From Trueperaceae bacterium (lineage in GTDB: Bacteria; Deinococcota; Deinococci; Deinococcales; Trueperaceae), in the NCBI GenBank assembly GCA_036381035.1, contig DASVDQ010000047.1:1-64000 (forward strand): DNA of 64,000 nucleotides. Reading direction: 5' to 3'. The notes under the pieces are model-generated. The model was not told the origin of the DNA. It made no database searches and saw nothing but the letters and a program-made list of their open reading frames with translations. Numbering within the stretch: position 1 is the first letter of the stretch; every line of letters starts with the position of its first letter. The position numbers and the translations under genes are program-made. Positions 1 through 8,453 of this stretch are shown piece after piece.

Positions 1-126
1 CCCCCTGGTCATCTCCACGAAGCTGTAGAAGAGCTCCGGGTCCGGCACGGGGAGCTCGAGCCTGCCGCTGGGCCCGTCGACGTAGCCGTCGAGCGACTGG
101 GACATCTCGAACACGAGCCTCGCCAT
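1..126 (-). CDS. Dihydrofolate reductase-like (RibD C-terminal family) protein, N-terminal fragment
   Basis: The minus-strand reading frame begins at an ATG at 126 and runs off the left edge of the window, so only 42 residues are visible. They read MARLVFEMSQSLDGYVDGP followed by a short acidic/proline stretch. The pattern of a short first beta-strand and then SLDGYVDGPSG is typical of the start of the RibD_C/dihydrofolate-reductase-like family, which binds NADPH and reduces pterin- or pyrimidine-like substrates. The actual substrate of these stand-alone members is usually unknown. There is no strong Shine-Dalgarno just upstream. Family assignment is good for so short a piece, but function cannot be refined because the catalytic part lies outside the window. 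Confidence 0.7.
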   Translation of the reverse strand, partial: MARLVFEMSQSLDGYVDGPSGRLELPVPDPELFYSFVEMTRG

Positions 127-240
127 CCTCACGCCTCCTCGGGCCGCCCGGCGCCGCGGCCTGTGGTGTGGCTGCGAGCATAGGGCGGATCGTCGGCGCC
201 GTCCTCGCGCCACGGCGCCGCGCGCTCCCCTCGGGGCGCG
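127..240. other. Short intergenic spacer without recognised signals
   Basis: This spacer separates the start of the RibD_C-like gene from the stop codon of the DUF2332 gene; both genes lie on the minus strand. I see no clear terminator or promoter in it. Confidence 0.4.
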
Positions 241-1329
241 TCAGCCGGCCCCCAGCCACTCGAGCACCCTGCCCCGCGACCAGCAGCGCCCGGCGGCGGC
301 GAACCACCGGCCCTCGGGTCCTAGCACGGCCAGCCCCACGATGCTGTGACCGGACGCGGGGCGGTCGCCGAGCGTGGGCACCGACGGCGCGACGCCTACC
401 CCCTCCACCGCGACCCAGGCCACCGGTCGGCCGAGCGCCGCCTCTTCAAGGCGCTCCAGGAACCTCCCGCGCCTCGCGGCGGCCAGGCGCGAGAGGGACC
501 AGGTCGTGATCACGACGGGCAGCGCGTCCGGCGGCACCGCGTCGAGGGCTCGCGGCACCGCCTCCGCGAGGTCGCCCCTCACCAGCCGGGGCGGAGCCGC
601 GGACGCCAGCGCCAGCTCGGCCGCGAGCGCCGCGAGGCCGTCGCGGTCGTCGGGCGCCAGGCAGGCGCGGAGCCACAGGGCGTCGTCAGCGTCCGCGGCG
701 TCGAACGGCGCGGTGCCGGCGGCGACGCGGGCGACCACCGCGGGGATCGGCTCGGTGGGAACGGCCCGTTCGCCCACGACCCTGCAGACCGACGCGACGG
801 GGGAGGCGGGTTCGCCGGCCCGCCGGCCGTCGCTGTAGGCGATGCTCACCCCGTCCACCAGGAGGTTCAGCCCCGCGGGCGAGCCGACGTCGACCAGGCC
901 GACGGCCCCGGCGCCCACGCGGCGCGCCACCGCGCCGATGGCCGGGTGGAGCACGGCGTAGGGCCTGGCGAGGTGGTGCGGCACCTGCCGACGGGAGACG
1001 ACCGCGGCCACCTCCTCGGGCCCGCCCACCAGGGCGTCGACCGCCGCGGAGGCCGCGGCGTCCTGGTCCCCCGCCGCGTACGCGTCGGCCAGGGACGGCG
1101 CGCGCCCCTTCAGGGCGAGGTAGTGGAGGGCCGCGAGTACCAGAGCCGGGCTCCTGCCGCGCGTGGGCAGCGCCGACAGCGCGTCGAGCGCCGCGGGCGA
1201 GCCGCCGAGGGCCAGGGCCACGCGCGCGTGCAGCGGGGACTCCTCCCCGGCCCGCCCCTCGGCGAAGCGACGGTAGGTACGTCCGAGTTCCTCCTGGAGG
1301 TCCGTCGGCTGCCGTTCCGCGGCCTTCAC
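241..1329 (-). CDS. DUF2332 family protein
   Basis: A 362-residue protein of the uncharacterised DUF2332 family. It opens with an alpha-helical segment (QEELGRTYRRFAEGRA) and later has the family hallmark of a Rossmann-like strand followed by a glycine-rich turn (LVDVGSPAGLNLLVDG, about residue 125). Further on come an ITTWSLSRL strand and a C-terminal VAWVAVEGVGVAP strand. The frame stays open far upstream on the complement of the GGDEF gene, but family length and content fit a GTG start at 1329. No ATG is available near the domain start, so the start is inferred. It lies divergently from the GAF-GGDEF gene with 123 bp between them. The biochemical role of the family is unknown; its core resembles an SAM-binding or acyltransferase-like fold only loosely. 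Confidence 0.75.
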   Translation of the reverse strand: MKAAERQPTDLQEELGRTYRRFAEGRAGEESPLHARVALALGGSPAALDALSALPTRGRSPALVLAALHYLALKGRAPSLADAYAAGDQDAAASAAVDALVGGPEEVAAVVSRRQVPHHLARPYAVLHPAIGAVARRVGAGAVGLVDVGSPAGLNLLVDGVSIAYSDGRRAGEPASPVASVCRVVGERAVPTEPIPAVVARVAAGTAPFDAADADDALWLRACLAPDDRDGLAALAAELALASAAPPRLVRGDLAEAVPRALDAVPPDALPVVITTWSLSRLAAARRGRFLERLEEAALGRPVAWVAVEGVGVAPSVPTLGDRPASGHSIVGLAVLGPEGRWFAAAGRCWSRGRVLEWLGAG

Positions 1330-1419
1330 GTCCCGGCGATGGTACCGCCGCGGCCTCTCGGGCCGGCGCCCGCGGAGGTCCGTGGACCGCGGCCGCGGAG
1401 GGACGCCGACGGGAGCGTA

Positions 1420-1431
1420 TACGGGCCCGTA
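1420..1431. promoter_or_regulatory. 12-bp perfect palindrome in the DUF2332/GGDEF divergent region
   Basis: TACGGGCCCGTA is a perfect 12-bp palindrome 21 bp upstream of the GTG at 1453 and about 90 bp upstream of the DUF2332 start. It is preceded by an AT-containing GTATAC step. Its position suits an operator for either divergent gene, but GC-rich genomes produce such palindromes by chance. Confidence 0.25.
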
Positions 1432-1452
1432 AGGAAACCGTGACACCGGGAA

Positions 1453-3483
1453 GTGAAGAATCCTGCGGAAAGGAGCGCCGAGCTGCACTATGGGGAACGC
1501 CCGAAGTTGGTAGCGAACGAGGCGAGGAAGAGGCTCGACCGGGGGAGGCTGCTGGCCGCGTTGGCCGACCTCCCGCCGGCCAGGGGGGAGGCCCTCGCCC
1601 TGCTCCCGGCGGTGCTGTGGCACAACGGCGAGGGTCACGTCACCGTCACCACCAGGCACCCCGACGGCCACCTCCGACTGGCCGCCAGCAACGACGCGCG
1701 GCTCGCCCCCGGTCTGGTCGTCCCTACCGACGGGATCGTCGGACGCGCCGCGTCGGAGCGCCGGTCCATCTACGTCACCGACGCGCTTTCGCACCCCGAC
1801 TACCGCCTGCTCACCGCGGGGGCCTACCCCGTCGAGCTGGCGCTGCCGATATTCGAGCGCGACGAGGTCGTCGCGGTGCTCAACGTCGAGCGACATACCC
1901 CGTACCTGCCGCACGAGCTCAGCGCCCTCGAGGTGTTCGCCGCCAGCGTGAGCCGCCGGCTCACGCTGGAGTCGCAGAGCCTCGAGGCCAGGATCACCGG
2001 CGAGCTCTACTCCAGCGTCGCCGAGGGGACGTCGCTGGAGGAGGCCGCCTCCGCCGCCCTCGACGTCATCGTTCCCGCGGTCGGCGCCACCTCGGGGGTG
2101 GTGATGGGCGAGCACCGCGGCCGCATGGTCCGCGTGGCGGCCCTCGGGGTCGGCAGCGACGTCGTGCGCGACCTCTGCGACGAAGGCGCGCCCTTCCCCA
2201 AGGGGTTCTCGTGGGGCGCCTGCCTCAGCGGCGAGCCGTGGTTCACCCGCGACTACGCGGCAGACCCGCGCGGGATCGACGGGGTCACGGTGGACCTCGG
2301 CCCCCAGCTGCTCGTGCTGCCGATCGGGCGTGACGGCGAGCACCGCGTGGCCCTCTGCCTGAACTTCCGCGAGGACGCGCACGTGAGCGCCGGCGACGTC
2401 GCCCTGCTCGAGAGCGTCTGCCAGCAGCTCGCGATCGTCCTCGAGTCTGCCAAGGCGTCCACCCTCCAGGGGTGCGTGCTCGACCTATACTCTCGCGTCC
2501 TCGACTGCGACACGCGCGGCCTCTACCAGCAGGTCCTCGACGCGGCGATCCGCCACGTGCCTGGGGCCGAGGCGGGCAGCCTGCTCGTGCGGCGCGGCGA
2601 GTGGGACCAGTTCAGGTACGTGGCCGTCGACGGCTTCGACATCCGGGAGCTTCAGGACGTGAAGCTCAACGAGACAGAGGCGCGCGCCTGGTACCGCTGC
2701 GGCGACGACGGCTGGGACGCCGGGCGCGCCCGCATACTGCGCCGCGGCGAGGTCGACCTGGCGGCCTTCAGCCGCGACGCCGCCGGCACGGACCGGCCCG
2801 CACGCGCGGGGGACATGCAGCGCATGATGTGCACCGTCTGTCTCCCCGTGACGTACCGGGGGCGGGTCCTGGCGCTGCTGAACCTCGACAACTTCACGCG
2901 CGAGGACGCCTTCGGCCGAGACTCGCTGCGCACGCTGGCCCTGTTCGGTCCGCCGGTCGCCACGCTGCTGGCTTCAGCGCAGCACCGCGACGAGCTGGTG
3001 CGCGCCAGCCGCACCGACCCGCTCACCGGCCTGGTGAACCGGGCCGGTTTCGTGCGGCTGCTCGACCGCCAGCACGCGCGCAGCTCCCACTCGCACGAGC
3101 CGTACGCGGTCCTCGTGATGGACCTCACGAACTTCAAGCTGCTCAACGACACCCAGGGCCACGCCGCCGGCGACGCGGCGCTGACGGGCGTCGCCCAGGC
3201 GCTCGAGGGCGCCTCGCGCCCCGGCGACGCCATCGGCCGCTGGGGAGGCGACGAGTTCGTCGCGCTGCTCCCCAAGACCGCGGCTCACGCCGCGTGGGAG
3301 GTCGCCGAGCGCTTCGCGCGGGCCGTCGCCCACGTGGAGATCGGCGGACGCCGGCTGCACATCGACATCGGCGCGGCCTCGTTCCCGGAGGACGGCCTCG
3401 TGCCCGAGGCCCTCCTTCTGGAGGCCGACGCCAGGATGTACGTGAACAAGCGGCTCAGCAAGGGGCTCGCCGCGGCGGGGTAG
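1453..3483 (+). CDS. Triple GAF-domain diguanylate cyclase (GGDEF)
   Basis: A cytosolic 676-residue signalling protein predicted to make cyclic di-GMP. Three GAF-like sensor modules occupy about residues 45-175, 185-335 and 345-500. They are followed by a GGDEF domain from about 515 to the end. The catalytic signature is intact (RWGGDEFVALLP, GGDEF at 598-602), as is the substrate-binding segment DLTNFKLLNDTQGHAAGD. I see no transmembrane segment and no EAL or HD-GYP domain. The GAF domains could bind a small ligand or dimerise the enzyme; the ligand is unknown. The start is uncertain: GTG at 1453 gives the longest sensible protein, but an in-frame TTG at 1507 is also possible and neither has a strong Shine-Dalgarno. 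Confidence 0.88.
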   Translation: MKNPAERSAELHYGERPKLVANEARKRLDRGRLLAALADLPPARGEALALLPAVLWHNGEGHVTVTTRHPDGHLRLAASNDARLAPGLVVPTDGIVGRAASERRSIYVTDALSHPDYRLLTAGAYPVELALPIFERDEVVAVLNVERHTPYLPHELSALEVFAASVSRRLTLESQSLEARITGELYSSVAEGTSLEEAASAALDVIVPAVGATSGVVMGEHRGRMVRVAALGVGSDVVRDLCDEGAPFPKGFSWGACLSGEPWFTRDYAADPRGIDGVTVDLGPQLLVLPIGRDGEHRVALCLNFREDAHVSAGDVALLESVCQQLAIVLESAKASTLQGCVLDLYSRVLDCDTRGLYQQVLDAAIRHVPGAEAGSLLVRRGEWDQFRYVAVDGFDIRELQDVKLNETEARAWYRCGDDGWDAGRARILRRGEVDLAAFSRDAAGTDRPARAGDMQRMMCTVCLPVTYRGRVLALLNLDNFTREDAFGRDSLRTLALFGPPVATLLASAQHRDELVRASRTDPLTGLVNRAGFVRLLDRQHARSSHSHEPYAVLVMDLTNFKLLNDTQGHAAGDAALTGVAQALEGASRPGDAIGRWGGDEFVALLPKTAAHAAWEVAERFARAVAHVEIGGRRLHIDIGAASFPEDGLVPEALLLEADARMYVNKRLSKGLAAAG

Positions 3484-3619
3484 GCGCGGCGGCGGGGTAG
3501 GAGCACGAGCCGGCCGCGCCGTGCCGGCGTCTCGTCGTCACGCGGTCCCGCGCCCGCGACCTCCGGTGCGCGGCGGACCTACCGGCTACCCGCGGTCTGC
3601 GCCCTCTCCTGGCCGGGCG

Positions 3620-4144
3620 CTACCAGATGTCGATCCTGGCCAAGCCGTTGGCGCTGAGCGTCTGCGAGACCTGCCCGACGTGCCAGACGTCGTGGGCGTA
3701 GGTGCGGGAGAGCAGCTCGCCGCGGCCCATCACCCAGTCGGGCCCGAACTCGGGTCGGCGGATCGTCTCCGCGAGCGACGCCACGGTCCACGTGTCGAGG
3801 CAGCGCGCGACGATCGCGAAGGTGCTGTCGAGGGCGGCGACGAGCTGCTCGGGGCTCAGCACGTTCTCGAGGTCGTCGTCGCCGGGGCAGTGGTAGGCGG
3901 CGTTGGTGAAGGGCGTGGTGTCGGCACCCGGCTCCCCGGCGAAGTCGCACAGCCAGAAGACGCGCTGGCAGGCGAGGTGGCCGATCGTCGCCCACAGCGG
4001 CCACTGCCCCGGCGAGGGCTTGAGGGCGAGCTGGTCGGCGGTGAGGCCGGCCACGGTACCGCGCAGGCGCTCGTTCAGGCGCGGCCACATGGCGTAAGCG
4101 ACTCGCAGCGGGCTCTCGGTCTCGTCGGTGGTGATCTCCGGCAT
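3620..4144 (-). CDS. DinB-like metal-binding four-helix protein
   Basis: A 174-residue protein of the DinB/YfiT-like four-helix-bundle superfamily, often linked to thiol-dependent or metal-dependent small-molecule transferases. The sequence shows the expected helix 2 histidine (WPLWATIGHLACQRVF) and the helix 4 histidine pair (SRTYAHDVWHVGQVSQTL). Together these usually hold a divalent metal. The start at 4144 is preferred over a GTG five codons upstream because GGGAG sits 9 nt before it. It converges on the GGDEF gene and has no obvious operon partner. The substrate is unknown. Confidence 0.8.
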   Translation of the reverse strand: MPEITTDETESPLRVAYAMWPRLNERLRGTVAGLTADQLALKPSPGQWPLWATIGHLACQRVFWLCDFAGEPGADTTPFTNAAYHCPGDDDLENVLSPEQLVAALDSTFAIVARCLDTWTVASLAETIRRPEFGPDWVMGRGELLSRTYAHDVWHVGQVSQTLSANGLARIDIW

Positions 4145-4236
4145 GAGGGATGCTCCCACTCAAACCGGTCACCAGTTGGCCGGTTCGCCACACTGGCGGC
4201 CCGCGACCGGACTCGCTCCCGCGCCCGGCGCGGACC

Positions 4237-4617
4237 CTACTGCAGGAAGCCCAGGCGCCAGAGGCACCACACCCACAGGCCGCGCACGGGCCGGTGCAGC
4301 ACCACGAACATGACGGCGGCGCTGACGATCAGCAGGGGGATGAAGCCGGGGAAGAGGCCGAAGATGAGGCCGAGGGTCAGGCCCTCGATCCCCAGCCCGA
4401 AGCAGATCAGGAAGTAGAGGATCACGGCCGTGGCCGTGCAGGTCTCGCCCTGGTGCTCGAAGAGCATGCCGCACACGTCGCACGCGGCCTTGGGCCGCAG
4501 GAGGCCACGGAAGATCCTGCCCAGCATGCAGTTGGGGCAGTAGCCCAGGAAGGCGCTGCGGAGCGCGGCGGACAGCGGTAGTGTCTCGGGCCGGCTCGGC
4601 GGCCGCATGACGGCCAT
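4237..4617 (-). CDS. DUF983 zinc-ribbon membrane protein
   Basis: A 126-residue protein matching DUF983. It has an N-terminal four-cysteine zinc-ribbon-like segment (YCPNCMLGRIF, then a second CDVC pair about 25 residues later). Two hydrophobic transmembrane helices follow (about 64-86 and 88-110). The family is uncharacterised; in some lineages it sits near respiratory oxidase genes, but here the cbb3 operon lies about 4 kb away. The next minus-strand gene downstream is the DinB-like gene, with 92 bp between them, so co-transcription is possible but not shown. A possible -10-like CATACT lies 10 nt upstream of the ATG. Confidence 0.8.
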   Translation of the reverse strand: MAVMRPPSRPETLPLSAALRSAFLGYCPNCMLGRIFRGLLRPKAACDVCGMLFEHQGETCTATAVILYFLICFGLGIEGLTLGLIFGLFPGFIPLLIVSAAVMFVVLHRPVRGLWVWCLWRLGFLQ

Positions 4618-4823
4618 CTCGGCTCGCAGTATGCGTCCGCCTGGCGGCTCATGCCAGTAGCGTCGAGATGAGACGAGCGGGAGAGCGGCGTCGCTGGTCC
4701 ACGGACGCCGTGAGAGGGGCAGGCACGGTACCGGCGGGCGACCGCTCGGGCCGACCCTGGGCCGCTCCCAGGTCCGGGACCTGGCGGGTCCCGGCGCCGA
4801 CGCCCGGCCGCTACGCTGTAGCC

Positions 4824-5360
4824 GTGCCTGCCACGACGGTCTACACGGTCGGCCACTCGACGCGCTCCCTCGACGAGTTCCTGCGCCTGCTCGCTGCGCA
4901 CGGCGTGCGGCGGCTCGTCGACGTCAGGTCGGTGCCGGCGTCGCGGCGCTACCCCCACTTCGCGCGCGAGGCGCTGGCCGAGAGCCTGCCGGCGGCGGGG
5001 GTCGACTACCGCTGGATGAAGGAGCTGGGCGGCAGGCGCCGTCCGCGGACCGACAGCCCCAACGGCGCCTGGCAGAACGACTCCTTCCGCGGCTTCGCCG
5101 ACTACATGCAGACGCCCGAGTTCGCCGCGGCCGTGGACGAGCTCCTCGACCTGGCGCAGGGCGGCGACCTGGCCATCATGTGCGCCGAGTCCATGCCGTG
5201 GCGCTGCCACCGCTGGCTGATCGGCGACGCGCTGACCGTCAGGGGCATCGAGGTGCTCGACATCCTGGCCGAGCAGAGCGCGAGGCCCCACCGCCTCACG
5301 ACGTTCGCGCGGGTCGCTGGCGAGAGGATCACGTACCCGCCCGCCGAGGGCGACGGCTAG
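4824..5360 (+). CDS. DUF488 family protein
   Basis: A 178-residue DUF488 protein. It starts with the family signature VYTVGHSTRSLDEFLRLLAA followed by LVDVRSVPASRRYPHF. It ends with the conserved CAESMPWRCHRWLIGDAL block, whose two cysteines and Arg/His are hallmarks of the family. The biochemical activity is not established. The GTG at 4824 begins exactly at the domain boundary and has TACGCT (a TANNNT box) six bases upstream but no Shine-Dalgarno, which suggests a leaderless transcript. It converges on the large SARP regulator across a 123-bp gap. Confidence 0.85.
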   Translation: MPATTVYTVGHSTRSLDEFLRLLAAHGVRRLVDVRSVPASRRYPHFAREALAESLPAAGVDYRWMKELGGRRRPRTDSPNGAWQNDSFRGFADYMQTPEFAAAVDELLDLAQGGDLAIMCAESMPWRCHRWLIGDALTVRGIEVLDILAEQSARPHRLTTFARVAGERITYPPAEGDG

Positions 5361-5483
5361 TGCACCTTGGCCCCGGGGGTTCCTGATGGCGGGCTCGGGG
5401 GCGGAGGGCGCGAGGCTGCTCCTCGGGACCCGCGCCGGCATGTCGCTCGGCGAGGTGCTGGACGCCGTCCCGGGCTGCGTCGC

Positions 5484-8402
5484 CTACGGCGGGGCGGAGG
5501 CGGGGGCGACGCCGGCGGCCTCGCGGGCGAACTCGACGGCGTCGTCGAGCGTGAAGCCGCTGCCGCGCCGCCACGCCCTGTCGAAGGCGCCGTCGCCGGC
5601 CGCGTCGCGCGCGGCTGCCACCGCCTCCTCGTGCTCGGCCCGCAGGCTGGGCTGCAGCGGCGTGTTCGCCCTCTCGAGCAGCGTCGACATGGCGCCCCAG
5701 GCGGAGGCGGCCAGCTCCGGCCGGCCCGACCCGGCCAGGACCAGCGCCAGCTCGTTGAGGCACTCGGCCGCGCCCGACAGGTCGCCGAGGTCGCGCAGCT
5801 TGGCGAGGGCCTCGAGGCACAGCGAGCGCGCCGCGTCCGCCTGGTCGCGGCGACGAGCCACGGCCGCCAGGCGCACGAGCGACCTGGCGACGTAGGGCTC
5901 GTACCCCAGGCGCCGGTGGAGCGCCAGGCTCTCGTCGTAGCAGGCCTCGGCCGCGGCGAGGTCGCCCTCGTACTCGGCGACGTCCCCCAGGTTGCCGAGG
6001 AGGATGGCCACGGCCGAGCTGTCGCCCAGGCGGCGGAAGGCCCTCAGGCTCTCCTCGTAGTGGCGCCTGGCCGACGCCGTGTCCCCCAGCCTGCCGGCCA
6101 GGGCTCCCAGGTTGTTGAGCGTGGCGGCCGCGGCGCGCTCGTCGCCCAGCTCCCGCCTCACCGCCAGGGCCTCGCGCAGGCGGGCCTCGGCCGCCTCGAA
6201 CCGGCCCTCGTTCAGGTCGATCACGCCGAGGTGGTTGAGGAGCGTCCCCACGCGCGCGCGGTCGCCGCGGCGCTCGCTGACGGCCAGGCCGCGCTCGGTG
6301 CTGCGCCGCGCCTCCGCGAGGTCGCCCTGCGCCGCCGCGAGCACGCCGATGCCGAGGAGCGCCTCGGCCAGCGCGCCGTCGAGCTCGGGGTCGTCGGCGG
6401 TGTCGCCGTCGGGCGCACCGCCAGGCGTCCCGTCGACCGCCCGCGCGAGGTCTCCACCGCCCGCGCGACGGCTCGCGTCCCACGCCGCCACGGCGCGCTC
6501 CAGCCAGATCCTCGCCTCGCGCCACCTGCCGCGGTCGTGCCACTCCAGCCAGGCGGCGGACGCCAGCCTCAGGGCGGTGGCGCCGTCGCCCGCCGCGAGC
6601 GCCCGAGCCAGCGCGGCCCTCACGTTCTCGACCTCGGCCTCCAGCCGAGCGCGCGCGCCCGCGTCGGCGGCGCCCTTCGCCTCGGCCCGCGCGTCACCGC
6701 ACAGCTCGATGAGGTAGGCGGCGAGCTCGCGGCGCACGGCGGCCTCGCGCCGCGGGTCCCTCGCCAGCCTCTCGAGGGCGTACTTCCGCACCAGGGGGTG
6801 CGTCTCGTACCGGCCTCCCGGCCGGAGGCTGACCAGCGACTTGTCGATGAGCGCGGCCAGCACCGGCACCGTGACGCCGGCGACCCGCGACGCCGCCTCG
6901 CGCGTGAAGCCGCCGGCGAAGGCCGCCAGGGCGGAGAGGGCGTCGCGCTCCCGGGGGCCGAGGCGGTCCCACGAGTGGTCGAACGCGGCCCGCAGGCTGC
7001 GGTGCCGGTCCGGCACGCCGGCGTCGGCCGTGCCGAGGAGGTCGAGGTCGCGCTCCAGCTCGGCCGCGATCTCCTCGGGAGTCAGGACCCGCACGAGGGC
7101 CGCGGCCAGCTCGATGCCCAGCGGCGACCCGGCCACGGCGCGGCAGATCGCCGCCACGTGGGGCAGGGACCGCTCGTCCAGGGCGAACGCGAGGTCGACG
7201 CGCTTGGCGCGCTGGGCGAAGAGGCGCACGGAGTCGAGGTACTGCGCCCGCGACCCCTCCTCGCCGGCCCCGGGCAGCGGCAGGCCGTCGACGGGGAAGA
7301 GCTGCTCGCCCGGCAGCCCGAGGCGCTCGCGCGAGGTGGCCAGCACGGTGACGCCCTCGCAGGCCTCGAGCAGCTCGCCCACATCGCCAAGGCCGCCGAC
7401 GAGCCCCTCGCAGCCGTCGAGCACGAGCAGGACCCCCCGGTCGCCCAGCGCCTCCGCCAGCTCCCGCACCGTGTCGACGGGACCAAGGCCCATGGCGTCG
7501 GCGACGGTCGCCGCCACGGCGGCGTCGGGCGTCCCCTCGAGAGACGCCAGGAAGACGCCGCCGGTGAAGGTGCCGCCCCTCAGCTCCTGGTGCGCCGCCG
7601 CCCAGGCCAGGCTGCTCTTGCCCGCGCCGCCGGGCCCCACCAGCGTCACGAGCCTGTTGCCGCGGTCGGCGAGGAGCCGCGCCAGCTCGACCAGCTCGAG
7701 GTCGCGACCCACGAACGAGGCGGCGCGGGGCCGCAGGTTCGTGGGCGGCGCGGAGGGCGTGGCGGTCCGCCCCGCCGGGGCCGCCGGCACGGCCCGCAGG
7801 ACGATGCCGTACTCCTCGGCCTCGCGGCGCAGGGCCGCCGCGTGGGGGCTGCCCCCCGCCGCCAGCAGGCGGTGGGCGCGCTCTATCGTCTCGGGCGCCG
7901 GCGGCGGTGCGCCGGGCAGCCGGTAGGCGGCCTCCGCCAGCTCCGCCGCCGCGGCGACGCCGCCCTCGCCGGCCAGGACCTCGGCGCGCGCCAGCAGCCG
8001 CGACCTGACGGTCTCGGCGACGAGCTCGCGCGTGGCGTAGACCCACTCCTCGAGCTCCTCGCCCCAGTCGGGCAGGCGGAGGCCGTCGAGGAACGCGCCG
8101 GGGTAGTCGGGCTCCGCAAGCGGGTCCGCGGCGCCGGCGAGGACCGCCTGCACGTCCGAGGGCACCGCGGCCCTAAGCCGCTGGCCGTCGGCCTCCACCG
8201 CGCCGGGAGCGCCGCGCCTGAGCTGCGCGAGCGCCGTGCGCAGGCTCGACAGCGGCGCGGCGGCCCGCGGCCAGAAGAGCTCGCTGAGGTGGCGGCGGTG
8301 CTGCGGTCCCTCGACGGCGAGGTACGTGAGCAGCAGGAGGGGCTTGGGACGCGCGAAGTCGGACCCCTCCAGCCGCAGGCCTCCCAGGGTCCGCAGCCGC
8401 AT
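5484..8402 (-). CDS. SARP-type regulator with AAA/NB-ARC ATPase and TPR repeats
   Basis: A 972-residue cytosolic regulator of the AfsR/SARP architecture. Residues 1-90 form an OmpR-like winged helix (MRLRTLGGLRLEGSDF, then the SSLRTALAQLRR recognition helix). Residues 90-200 are a bacterial transcriptional activation-like helical domain. From about 235 there is an STAND-type ATPase, with Walker A GPGGAGKSSL near 256-265, Walker B LLVLDGCEG and a TSRERLGLPGE sensor. From about 620 to the end there are roughly six TPR units. Such proteins use ATP-driven oligomerisation, with the TPR region as sensor, to activate nearby genes. The input and regulon here are unknown. TATAGT lies five bases before the ATG, consistent with a leaderless mRNA. 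It follows the cbb3 operon on the same strand after 51 bp. Confidence 0.88.
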   Translation of the reverse strand: MRLRTLGGLRLEGSDFARPKPLLLLTYLAVEGPQHRRHLSELFWPRAAAPLSSLRTALAQLRRGAPGAVEADGQRLRAAVPSDVQAVLAGAADPLAEPDYPGAFLDGLRLPDWGEELEEWVYATRELVAETVRSRLLARAEVLAGEGGVAAAAELAEAAYRLPGAPPPAPETIERAHRLLAAGGSPHAAALRREAEEYGIVLRAVPAAPAGRTATPSAPPTNLRPRAASFVGRDLELVELARLLADRGNRLVTLVGPGGAGKSSLAWAAAHQELRGGTFTGGVFLASLEGTPDAAVAATVADAMGLGPVDTVRELAEALGDRGVLLVLDGCEGLVGGLGDVGELLEACEGVTVLATSRERLGLPGEQLFPVDGLPLPGAGEEGSRAQYLDSVRLFAQRAKRVDLAFALDERSLPHVAAICRAVAGSPLGIELAAALVRVLTPEEIAAELERDLDLLGTADAGVPDRHRSLRAAFDHSWDRLGPRERDALSALAAFAGGFTREAASRVAGVTVPVLAALIDKSLVSLRPGGRYETHPLVRKYALERLARDPRREAAVRRELAAYLIELCGDARAEAKGAADAGARARLEAEVENVRAALARALAAGDGATALRLASAAWLEWHDRGRWREARIWLERAVAAWDASRRAGGGDLARAVDGTPGGAPDGDTADDPELDGALAEALLGIGVLAAAQGDLAEARRSTERGLAVSERRGDRARVGTLLNHLGVIDLNEGRFEAAEARLREALAVRRELGDERAAAATLNNLGALAGRLGDTASARRHYEESLRAFRRLGDSSAVAILLGNLGDVAEYEGDLAAAEACYDESLALHRRLGYEPYVARSLVRLAAVARRRDQADAARSLCLEALAKLRDLGDLSGAAECLNELALVLAGSGRPELAASAWGAMSTLLERANTPLQPSLRAEHEEAVAAARDAAGDGAFDRAWRRGSGFTLDDAVEFAREAAGVAPASAPP

Positions 8403-8407
8403 GAGCC

Positions 8408-8413
8408 ACTATA
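8408..8413 (-). promoter_or_regulatory. Candidate leaderless -10 box of the SARP gene
   Basis: On the minus strand TATAGT ends five bases before the ATG at 8402. There is no Shine-Dalgarno in the gap and no good -35 at 17-18 nt. This fits the extended -10-only, leaderless promoters known from Deinococcus. Confidence 0.5.
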
Positions 8414-8453
8414 TGCAGCGCCCCCGACGCTGTTCGCGCCTCGGTCTGCGCCG

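Noticed and set aside
1330-2382. Upstream extension of the DUF2332 frame
   Set aside because: It runs through the complement of the GAF-GGDEF gene and shows no DUF2332 similarity before residue 1 of the GTG-start protein.
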